A DNA stretch of 13,951 nt. Origin: Candidatus Pelagibacterales bacterium (GTDB taxonomy: Bacteria; Pseudomonadota; Alphaproteobacteria; Rickettsiales; UBA1997). The notes beneath the pieces were generated by a model. The model saw nothing but the letters and a program-made list of their open reading frames with translations. It had not been told where the DNA came from and ran no database searches. The stretch is taken from NCBI GenBank assembly GCA_016882165.1, contig VHBV01000015.1, positions 1-13,951 of the forward strand, read 5' to 3'. Of the stretch, positions 5,102 through 11,636 are shown piece by piece. Positions within the stretch are counted from its first letter, which is position 1; the number at the start of each line of letters is the position of its first letter. The translations under genes were made by a program, and so were the position numbers.

Positions 5102-5539
5102 ATGTCAAAAAGTAAAAAAGAAGTTTTAGGTCTTATAAAGTTACAAGTGCCTTCAGGCAAAGCAAATCCAGCTCCACCAATAGGTCCGGCTTTGGGTCAA
5201 AAAGGTTTAAATATCATGGAATTTTGTAAGCAGTTTAATGCTATGAAATTCGACTATGATTTGGGCACTCCAATACCTGTTACAATAACCGCTTACAAAG
5301 ATAAATCTTTTACTTTCACAACTAAGAATCCTCCAGTTTCTTACTTAATAATGAAAGAAATTGGTCTTAAAAAAGGTTCTTCAAACCCTGGAAAAGATAC
5401 AGCCGGAAAAATTACTAAAGCACAAATTCAAAATGTTGCTAAGAAAAAAATGGTTGATATGAATGCGACCAGCGTTGAAGCTTGCATGGAGATGGTAAGA
5501 GGCTCAGCAATTTCAATGGGACTTGAAGTAGTAGAATAA
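5102..5539 (+). CDS. rplK: 50S ribosomal protein L11
   Basis: L11 binds the GTPase-associated region of 23S rRNA and helps position elongation factors; in many bacteria it is also needed for RelA activation. The 145 residues are close to the family norm. The N-terminal domain reads GLIKLQVPSGKANPAPPIGPALGQKGLNIMEFCKQFNA, including the proline-rich loop that contacts factors. The C-terminal RNA-binding domain carries the family's GSSNPGKDTAGKIT stretch and ends GSAISMGLEVVE. ATG at 5102 has no Shine-Dalgarno sequence. It starts the ribosomal protein block: rplA follows after 21 bases and is surely co-transcribed. Confidence 0.98.
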   Translation: MSKSKKEVLGLIKLQVPSGKANPAPPIGPALGQKGLNIMEFCKQFNAMKFDYDLGTPIPVTITAYKDKSFTFTTKNPPVSYLIMKEIGLKKGSSNPGKDTAGKITKAQIQNVAKKKMVDMNATSVEACMEMVRGSAISMGLEVVE

Positions 5540-5560
5540 ATAAAACTTTAGTACAATCAA

Positions 5561-6244
5561 ATGGCAAAAAATAATAAAAAAATAGTTGAAAAAATTTCAG
5601 CTGCAAATCTTGAAGAAGCAATCAAAAAAGTTCAAGAACTAAGCTCTGCAAAAAAGCTTAAATTCAACGAATCTGTTGATATAGCAGTTAACCTTGGTAT
5701 TGATGCTAAGCAATCTGACCAATCAGTTAAAGGTTCTGTACTACTTCCAAACGGATCTGGTAAAAAAGTCAGAGTGGTAGTTTTTGCTGCCAATGAAGAA
5801 CAAAAAAAATCTGCACTTGAAGCTGGTGCTGTTTTAGCTGGTCTAGAAGACTTAGTTGCTAAAATTGAAGGCGGTTTCCTAGATTTCGATTGTTGTGTTG
5901 CAACGCCAGATGTAATGCAAAAAATCAGCAAAGTTGCTAAAAAATTGGGACCACGTGGTTTAATGCCAAGCCCAAAAAATGGCACTGTTACTGCTGATGT
6001 TAAAAAAGCTGTTTCTGATGCTTTAAAAGGTAAAGTTGACTTTAAAAATGATAAAGCCGGAACAGTTCATTGTCTAGTTGGTAAAGTTGACTTTGAAGCT
6101 CAAGCTTTATTGGAAAATGCTAAAGCTATTGTTAAAGCTATCAAAGATGCTAAACCTGAAAGTTCAAAAGGAAGATTCATTAAAGAATTTTACTTGAATA
6201 CTACAATGGGTCAATCAGTACAAGTTGCTGTTGAAAGTTTATAA
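5561..6244 (+). CDS. rplA: 50S ribosomal protein L1
   Basis: L1 forms the mobile stalk at the ribosomal E site and in many bacteria represses its own operon at the rplK leader. The 227 residues match the usual two-domain protein. Domain 1 holds the N-terminal helix, NESVDIAVNLGIDAKQSDQ, and KGSVLLPNGSGKKVRVVVFA. Domain 2 holds EGGFLDFDCCVATPDVM and GPRGLMPSPKNGTVT (130-144). The chain then returns to domain 1, ending with the conserved YLNTTMGQSVQV. ATG at 5561 has no clear Shine-Dalgarno site. Only 19 bases separate it from rplJ, which leaves no room for a separate L10 leader. The minus-strand frame inside this gene is a shadow. Confidence 0.98.
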   Translation: MAKNNKKIVEKISAANLEEAIKKVQELSSAKKLKFNESVDIAVNLGIDAKQSDQSVKGSVLLPNGSGKKVRVVVFAANEEQKKSALEAGAVLAGLEDLVAKIEGGFLDFDCCVATPDVMQKISKVAKKLGPRGLMPSPKNGTVTADVKKAVSDALKGKVDFKNDKAGTVHCLVGKVDFEAQALLENAKAIVKAIKDAKPESSKGRFIKEFYLNTTMGQSVQVAVESL

Positions 6245-6263
6245 TTAAAAATTCTTTATAAAG

Positions 6264-6758
6264 ATGAACAGAGATCAAAAAGCAGAATTAATTTCCTCTC
6301 TAAAGGAAAGCCTAACAGCAAGTCCTTTTGTAGCAATCATTCACTATAGAGGAATGACAGATAAGCAACTTTACGATATGAGAGTTGCTCTTAAAGCTAA
6401 AAAATGTAGCATGAAAATTGCTAAAAATACTTTGGTAAAAGTTGCTATCAAAGGCACGGGATTAGAGTCCATTTCTTCTCACTTAAGTGGACCTACAGCA
6501 GTTCTTTATTCTCAGGATGTAATTGCTTTATCAAAAGTTATTTCTGACTTTTCTAAGGAAGTTGAGGTTTTAAAAATAAAAATCGGCTACCTGAATAATG
6601 AATTAATTTCTGAAACTAAAATCAGAGATTTGGCAAAACTTGGTTCATTGGAAGAAGTTCGCGCTTCATTCTTGGGCAAGCTAAAAGGTGCACAATCTAA
6701 CTTTGTGAGAATTTTGAAAGCTCCTGAGTCTGGAATGGCTTCTTCATTTAACAGCTAA
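6264..6758 (+). CDS. rplJ: 50S ribosomal protein L10
   Basis: L10 anchors L7/L12 dimers to the ribosome, forming the stalk that recruits translation GTPases. The 164 residues are typical. The N-terminal rRNA-binding domain reads MNRDQKAELISSLKESL, then FVAIIHYRGMTDKQLYDMR and KIAKNTLVKVAI. The segment SGPTAVLYSQDVIALSKVISDF is the usual middle of the fold. The C-terminal helix that carries L7/L12 follows 'LAKLGSLEEVRASFLGKLKGAQSNFVRIL'. ATG at 6264 follows a weak AAAG. It lies 19 bases after rplA and 40 before rplL, as one unit. The long leader by which L10 represses rplJ-rplL in other bacteria cannot fit here unless it overlaps the end of rplA. Confidence 0.97.
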   Translation: MNRDQKAELISSLKESLTASPFVAIIHYRGMTDKQLYDMRVALKAKKCSMKIAKNTLVKVAIKGTGLESISSHLSGPTAVLYSQDVIALSKVISDFSKEVEVLKIKIGYLNNELISETKIRDLAKLGSLEEVRASFLGKLKGAQSNFVRILKAPESGMASSFNS

Positions 6759-6798
6759 TAAATTAATTTTTTAACAACAAACCATAATAGGATAAAAA

Positions 6799-7173
6799 AT
6801 GACTACTAACCTTGATCAAATTACAGAAACACTTTCCTCACTTACAGTTCTTGAATTAGCTGATTTGAGCAAAAAATTAGAAGAAAAATGGGGCGTTTCT
6901 GCCGCTGCTTTCGCTGTTGCTGCTCCTGCAGGTGGAGCTGCTGTTGCTGCTGCTGAAGTTAAAGACAAATTCGAAGTTGTTTTAGCTGCTGCTGGTGATA
7001 ACAAAATTAACGTTATTAAAGAAGTTAGAGCTATAACTGGTCTTGGCTTAAAAGAAGCTAAAGATTTAGTTGAAGGTGCTCCAAAATCATTAAAATCTGA
7101 TGTTCCAACAGCTGAAGCTGAAGAAATTAAAAAGAAACTTGAAGCAGCTGGTGCTAAAGTTGAATTGAAATAG
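6799..7173 (+). CDS. rplL: 50S ribosomal protein L7/L12
   Basis: L7/L12 is the multicopy stalk protein that recruits and activates EF-Tu, EF-G and other GTPases. The 124 residues show the three expected parts. The N-terminal dimerisation helices are at about 1-33 (LDQITETLSSLTVLELADLSKKLEEKWGV). The alanine-rich flexible hinge is at about 34-53. The C-terminal globular domain (57-124) has KFEVVLAAAGDNKINVIKEVR, TGLGLKEAKDLVEGAP and a lysine-rich end. The start is supported by AGGA at 6789-6792, 6 bases before ATG, one of the few recognisable ribosome sites in this window, as suits a protein made in excess. Lysine is AAA in 15 of 16 codons by my count. A stem-loop that could attenuate rpoB follows 17 bases after the stop. 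Confidence 0.98.
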   Translation: MTTNLDQITETLSSLTVLELADLSKKLEEKWGVSAAAFAVAAPAGGAAVAAAEVKDKFEVVLAAAGDNKINVIKEVRAITGLGLKEAKDLVEGAPKSLKSDVPTAEAEEIKKKLEAAGAKVELK

Positions 7174-7190
7174 TTTTCTATTTCTAAATC

Positions 7191-7225
7191 AAAGCCAATT
7201 TGCCCTTAGTGGTGAATTGGCTTTT
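7191..7225 (+). terminator. Stem-loop attenuator candidate between rplL and rpoB
   Basis: AAAGCCAATT (7191-7200) pairs perfectly with AATTGGCTTT (7215-7224). The stem is extended inward by TGCC / GGTG (7201-7204, 7211-7214) with two G-T pairs, giving 14 bp around CTTAGT. The T-run is short (TTTT, 7222-7225) and then broken by GGTGTTT, which suggests partial termination. In E. coli a leaky attenuator at this same place lowers rpoBC output relative to rplJL; this looks like an equivalent, inferred from position and shape. Confidence 0.65.
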
Positions 7226-7242
7226 GGTGTTTATGCTGTTAT

Positions 7243-7314
7243 GAGTGATTTTTGATGAATTTCTTTTTCCTTGCCTGTTTTTCCAACAGCAATCAATCTA
7301 TCAAAATATCACTC
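7243..7314 (+). promoter_or_regulatory. Long bulged duplex with nested hairpin in the rpoB leader
   Basis: GAGTGAT (7243-7249) and TTTTGAT (7250-7256) pair with ATCACTC (7308-7314) and ATCAAAA (7300-7306). That is 14 bp with one bulged T at 7307. Inside, TTGCCTGTT (7271-7279) pairs with AACAGCAA (7285-7292), with one bulged C. The structure lies between the attenuator candidate and the rpoB ribosome site. E. coli has an RNase III site in this interval, so a processing role is plausible. No T-run follows. Confidence 0.5.
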
Positions 7315-7348
7315 CTGTCAAATTTGATTTAAAACAAGTCAACAAAAT

Positions 7349-7353
7349 AGAGG
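7349..7353 (+). promoter_or_regulatory. Ribosome binding site of rpoB
   Basis: AGAGG at 7349-7353 stands 6 bases before GTG at 7360. It is the strongest Shine-Dalgarno match in the window and decides the choice of the GTG start, which is followed by the codons for TQARNFDQALLRKSF. Confidence 0.75.
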
Positions 7354-7359
7354 TTTAAG

Positions 7360-10300
7360 GTGACTCAAGCTCGTAATTTTGATCAAGCTCTTCTAAGAAA
7401 AAGCTTTAGTAACAACCAAGACAGAGAGGCTATACCTTATCTGATCTCATTACAAAAAGAATCTTACGCAAAATTTTTGCAAATTGGTGTTGATGCTGAC
7501 AAAAGAGAAAATATTGGTATACAATCAGTCTTTAATTCGTTTTTTCCACTTTCTGATTCATCTGCAAAGGTAACTCTTGAGTTTGTAGGATATTCTCTTG
7601 GTGAACCAAAATATGAAGCTCAAGAATGTCTATCTGCTGGCAGAAGTTTTTCTGCTCCTATGCGTGCTCAGTTGAGACTTATACTTTGGCATCAGGAAGA
7701 AGGAAGTGAAGTAAAAGAAATTCGTTCAATTAAAGAACAAGAAGTCTACTTGTGTGATATCCCTTTAATGACTGAAACTGGAAGTTTCATTATTAATGGT
7801 GCAGAAAGAGTAATTGTTTCTCAAATGAGAAGAGCTCCGGGCGTCTTTTTTGACAGTGAAAATGTAAAGTTGTCTGGTTCTAAATCTTACACTGCTAAAA
7901 TTATTCCTCACATTGGTTCTTGGCTAGATTTTGAATTTGATAGCAAAGATATTCTTTATTTCCGAGTTGATAAAAAAAGAAAAATCCCTGTTTCTTCGCT
8001 TCTAAGAGCTGTCGGAATGTTGGCAGAAGAGATAATCCGTAGCTTTTATGGTTCAGTAGAAGCTGTTTTGACAAAAAAAGGATGGGCAACAAAATTTGAT
8101 GTAGATTCTTTTGTTGGTAAAAAAGTTTCTTACGATCTTATTTGTGCAGAAAGTGGTGAAATAATGGTTAAAGAAGGAACCAAACTAACTCGCAAAGCTG
8201 CAGAAAAATTGAGAGAAGAAAAATTTGAAAGCTATCTTCTAACTGACGAAATTCTGCTTGGTTATATCGTTGCTCAAGATTTAGTTGATTCTGATACTGG
8301 AGAATTATTGCTTGAAGCTGGCAGTATAGTTACGCCAGAAAGCCTTGAAATATTGCAAAAACTACACTTTAAATCCATTGCAATTGTTAATCCTAGTAAA
8401 TCTGAAGTTGGACCTTATATCTACAACACAATGTTGGTAGATAAAAACCAAAACCAGAAAGATGCGTTATTTGATATCTATAAAGCGATTAGACTTGGAG
8501 AATCTCCTTCATCTTTAGAAGTTGCAAAAACTTATTTCGAAAATTTATTCTTCTCAGATGTAAGATACAACCTATCTGATGTTGGTAGAATGAAGATGAA
8601 TCACAGACTTTCTTTGGAAGTTTCTAAAGATACTCTACACTTAACTCATGATGATATAAAACAAACTGTTAAAATCTTGAGTTTGATTAAACATGGTGAT
8701 CTTAAAACAGACGACATTGATAACCTTGCAAACAGACGTGTTCGTGCGGTTGGCGAATTAATTGAAAACCAATTGCGTGTTGGTATGTCAAGAATTGAGA
8801 AGTCAATTATTGAAAAAATGAATTCGGTTGAAGTTGATACTATAATGCCGCAAACTTTGATTAATTCAAAGCCTTTATTGACAGCTGTTAAAGATTTCTT
8901 CGCCACTTCTCAGCTTTCTCAATTTATGGATCAAACAAATCCTTTGTCAGATATAACTCACAAACGCAGACTTTCTGCTCTGGGACCTGGTGGTTTGACT
9001 CGTGAAAGAGCAGGATTTGAAGTCCGCGACGTTCACCCAACTCATTATGGTCGTATTTGTCCGATTGAAACTCCAGAAGGTCCAAATATCGGTTTGATCA
9101 ACTCTTTAGCTACTTATGCTAGAGTTAATAATTATGGCTTTATTGAAACTCCTTATCGTAAAGTAGTTAATAGCAAAGTTACAGAAGAAGTAAAATATCT
9201 TTCAGCTTTGGAAGAGGTTGATTTTGCTATCGCTCCTTCAACAATCGAAATTGATGAAAAAGGAAACATAAAATCTGATCTAGTAAACTGTCGTAAGAAT
9301 GGTGAATTCGTTATGATGACACCAGATAAGATTGACTATGTAGATGTTTCAACTAAACAAATTGTTTCTATTGCAACAACTTTAATTCCTTTCTTGGAAA
9401 ATGACGATGCTAACCGTGCTTTAATGGGTTCAAACATGCAACGTCAAGCTGTTCCATTGCTTCGTCCAGATGCTCCTTTGGTTGGAACTGGTATGGAAGC
9501 AGTAATTGCTGCTGACTCTGGCGCTGCAGTTAAAGCTAAAAAAGATGGTGTTGTTAAATTCGTAGATTCATCAAAAATTGTTGTCGAATCTATCGAAGAT
9601 GGTATTCCACATATTGATGTTTACGGACTATCAAAATATGTTAGAACTAACCAAGATACTTGTATTAACCAAAGACCAACAGTTTCTATAGGACAAAACG
9701 TAAAAGCTGGACAAATTATTTCTGATGGTCATTCAATTTCTGACGGTGAAATTGCTCTTGGTAAAAACGTTCGTGTGGCTTTCATGCCTTGGAATGGTTA
9801 TAACTTTGAAGACTCTATTATTATTTCGGAAAAACTACTAGCTCAAGATACATTTACTTCAATTCACATAGAAGAATTAGATGTAGTAGCTCGCGATACG
9901 CGTTTAGGGCCCGAAGAAATTACTCGTGATATTCCAAACGTAAGTGAAGAAGCTTTAGCAAAACTTGATGAAGAAGGTATTATCCACATTGGAGCTGAAG
10001 TTAGACCAGGAGATTTATTGGTTGGTAAAACCACTCCAAAATCTGAATCACCTATGACGCCAGAAGAAAAATTATTAAAAGTAATTTTTGGTGAAAAAGC
10101 ATCGGATGTTAAAGATTCTTCGTTATATGCTTCAACTGGAGTAAGCGGAACCGTTGTTGACGTTAAAGTTTTCTCGCGTAAAGGTATCGAAAAAGATGAA
10201 AGATCAGTCTATATCGAAATGCAACAAATTGAAGAAATTTCTAAACGCAAAAACCTAAGAGTTTCTTTCTTAGAAGATTCTTTAAAAGAAGCTTTAATTG

Positions 10301-11445
10301 CTTTATTTGTTGACAAAAAGTTAACTAATAACATTGAGAAGTTAAAATCTAAGTCAAAACTAGAGCAATCTGATCTTGAAGCATTAAGCAAAAATCAATT
10401 AGTAAAAATTATTGTTGATGATGCTAAAGCGATGGATAAAGCGGAAAAAATGATTAAATCTCATAATAAGAAAGTTGCTGAGATTGAAAAAGAATTTAAC
10501 GATAAAGTTGCAAAAATTAAAGCTGGAGATGAATTAGGTCAGGGAGTTTTAAAAATAGTAAAAGTTTATGTTGCGTCAAAATATAGACTTCAACCTGGTG
10601 ATAAAATGGCAGGACGACATGGTAACAAAGGTGTGGTTTCAAAAATTGCACCAATTGAAGATATGCCATATTCTGCCGATGGTGAACCAGTAGATATCGT
10701 TTTGAATCCTCTTGGCGTTCCTTCTCGTATGAACGTTGGACAAATTCTTGAAACTCACTTGGGTTTCGCTTCAAAAGAAGTTGGTAAGCAAATTGGTAAA
10801 ATTCTAGATCAAGTTTCTGCTAAGAAAGCAGAGTTTGTAAAAGATCTAAGAAATAAAATATTAGAAGTTTATTCATCTGCAAATGAAGTTAAAAAAATTA
10901 ACTCTATGTCCGATGAAGAACTAATCAAATTTGCTTCTAAGATTAAAAATGGAGTTCCTTTTGCAACAGGAATTTTTGAAGGTGCAAAAGAAGCTTATAT
11001 TACAAAACTACTAGAAGTAGCTGGTGCTGACAAATCAGGACAAATTGAATTATTTGACGGAAAAACTGGCGAAAAATTCGATCGTAAAGTTACAGTTGGA
11101 TACATTTATATGCTGAAATTACATCACTTGGTTGATGATAAAATTCACGCACGTTCAATTGGTCCTTACAGTTTGATTACGCAACAACCTCTGGGTGGTA
11201 AATCGCACTTTGGTGGTCAACGTTTCGGTGAAATGGAATGTTGGGCTCTACAAGCTTATGGTGCAGCTTATTCATTGCAAGAAATGCTTACTGTTAAGTC
11301 AGATGATGTGGTTGGTAGAATTAAAATTTACGAGTCAATCATCCAAGGTAACCAAAACTTTAATTGTGGTATACCAGAATCATTTAACGTTATGATCAAA
11401 GAAGTTCGTTCTCTTGGTCTGAACATAGAATTGGTAGAAAAATAA
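7360..11445 (+). CDS. rpoB: DNA-directed RNA polymerase, beta subunit
   Basis: The beta subunit, with beta', forms the catalytic cleft of RNA polymerase. The 1361 residues are full length for an alphaproteobacterium. Recognisable parts are IPYLISLQKESYAKFL near the start, the protrusion and lobe with FIINGAERVIVSQM, and the rifampicin pocket SQLSQFMDQTNPL...THKRRLSALGPGGL (about 517-545). D524, H534 and S539 correspond to E. coli D516, H526 and S531 and are all wild type, which predicts rifampicin sensitivity. Later come ETPEGPNIGLINS, FMPWNGYNFEDSI, and the active-site block LQPGDKMAGRHGNKG with K1082 and K1090. A lysine-rich insert at about 950-1060 is of the kind seen in proteobacteria. 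The C-terminal clamp has GGKSHFGGQRFGEMECWALQAYGA. The start is GTG with AGAGG 6 bases upstream. rpoC follows after 191 bases. Confidence 0.98.
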   Translation: MTQARNFDQALLRKSFSNNQDREAIPYLISLQKESYAKFLQIGVDADKRENIGIQSVFNSFFPLSDSSAKVTLEFVGYSLGEPKYEAQECLSAGRSFSAPMRAQLRLILWHQEEGSEVKEIRSIKEQEVYLCDIPLMTETGSFIINGAERVIVSQMRRAPGVFFDSENVKLSGSKSYTAKIIPHIGSWLDFEFDSKDILYFRVDKKRKIPVSSLLRAVGMLAEEIIRSFYGSVEAVLTKKGWATKFDVDSFVGKKVSYDLICAESGEIMVKEGTKLTRKAAEKLREEKFESYLLTDEILLGYIVAQDLVDSDTGELLLEAGSIVTPESLEILQKLHFKSIAIVNPSKSEVGPYIYNTMLVDKNQNQKDALFDIYKAIRLGESPSSLEVAKTYFENLFFSDVRYNLSDVGRMKMNHRLSLEVSKDTLHLTHDDIKQTVKILSLIKHGDLKTDDIDNLANRRVRAVGELIENQLRVGMSRIEKSIIEKMNSVEVDTIMPQTLINSKPLLTAVKDFFATSQLSQFMDQTNPLSDITHKRRLSALGPGGLTRERAGFEVRDVHPTHYGRICPIETPEGPNIGLINSLATYARVNNYGFIETPYRKVVNSKVTEEVKYLSALEEVDFAIAPSTIEIDEKGNIKSDLVNCRKNGEFVMMTPDKIDYVDVSTKQIVSIATTLIPFLENDDANRALMGSNMQRQAVPLLRPDAPLVGTGMEAVIAADSGAAVKAKKDGVVKFVDSSKIVVESIEDGIPHIDVYGLSKYVRTNQDTCINQRPTVSIGQNVKAGQIISDGHSISDGEIALGKNVRVAFMPWNGYNFEDSIIISEKLLAQDTFTSIHIEELDVVARDTRLGPEEITRDIPNVSEEALAKLDEEGIIHIGAEVRPGDLLVGKTTPKSESPMTPEEKLLKVIFGEKASDVKDSSLYASTGVSGTVVDVKVFSRKGIEKDERSVYIEMQQIEEISKRKNLRVSFLEDSLKEALIALFVDKKLTNNIEKLKSKSKLEQSDLEALSKNQLVKIIVDDAKAMDKAEKMIKSHNKKVAEIEKEFNDKVAKIKAGDELGQGVLKIVKVYVASKYRLQPGDKMAGRHGNKGVVSKIAPIEDMPYSADGEPVDIVLNPLGVPSRMNVGQILETHLGFASKEVGKQIGKILDQVSAKKAEFVKDLRNKILEVYSSANEVKKINSMSDEELIKFASKIKNGVPFATGIFEGAKEAYITKLLEVAGADKSGQIELFDGKTGEKFDRKVTVGYIYMLKLHHLVDDKIHARSIGPYSLITQQPLGGKSHFGGQRFGEMECWALQAYGAAYSLQEMLTVKSDDVVGRIKIYESIIQGNQNFNCGIPESFNVMIKEVRSLGLNIELVEK

Positions 11446-11551
11446 AAACGAATTCTATCTTGTTTTGAACTTTAGTTAGGTTTTTGTTTAATTAATATGT
11501 TTAAAAAAACATTTTTTTAAAAAAATCTAACTAAAGTTTTCTTCTAGAATT
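11425..11551 (+). promoter_or_regulatory. Composite inverted repeats between rpoB and rpoC
   Basis: The core stem is AACTTTAGTTAG (11468-11479) with CTAACTAAAGTT (11527-11538), 12 perfect pairs. It is extended inward by a G-T pair (11480/11526) and TTTTT / AAAAA (11481-11485, 11521-11525), 18 in all. Outside it, AATTCTA (11451-11457) can pair with TAGAATT (11545-11551). The same AATTCTAT (11451-11458) can instead pair with ATAGAATT (11425-11432), which lies in the last codons of rpoB and includes the stop in the loop. The two choices exclude each other. The 191-bp gap thus holds switch-like structure before rpoC. TTCTTCT after the core stem is only weakly T-rich. Pairing is seen directly; regulation is inference. 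Confidence 0.5.
11497..11518 (+). terminator. Small hairpin with T-run inside the rpoB-rpoC loop
   Basis: ATGTTT (11497-11502) pairs with AAACAT (11507-11512) around AAAA, and six T follow (11513-11518). The layout is that of an intrinsic terminator, but the stem has one G-C pair only and would be weak. The same T-run could also pair with nearby A-runs. It lies inside the loop of the larger 18-bp stem, so the two can form together. Confidence 0.3.
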
Positions 11552-11636
11552 AAATTTGTTATAGAAGTTAAATTAAATAATTTGACAAAATTTGTATTAA
11601 AAGAATTTCTGATTTAAAAATAAAATTAAAAATCTC

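Noticed and set aside
8911..8985. Possible rifampicin-resistance changes in RpoB
   Set aside because: All principal pocket residues (D524, H534, S539 and neighbours) are the sensitive type.
11195..11395. Plus-strand frame inside the end of rpoB
   Set aside because: The rpoB frame is continuous and carries the conserved C-terminal clamp here, so the other frame is incidental.
11582..11587. Perfect TTGACA hexamer before rpoC
   Set aside because: No acceptable -10 hexamer lies 16 to 18 bases downstream (the sequence there is ATTTCT), so a promoter is not supported.
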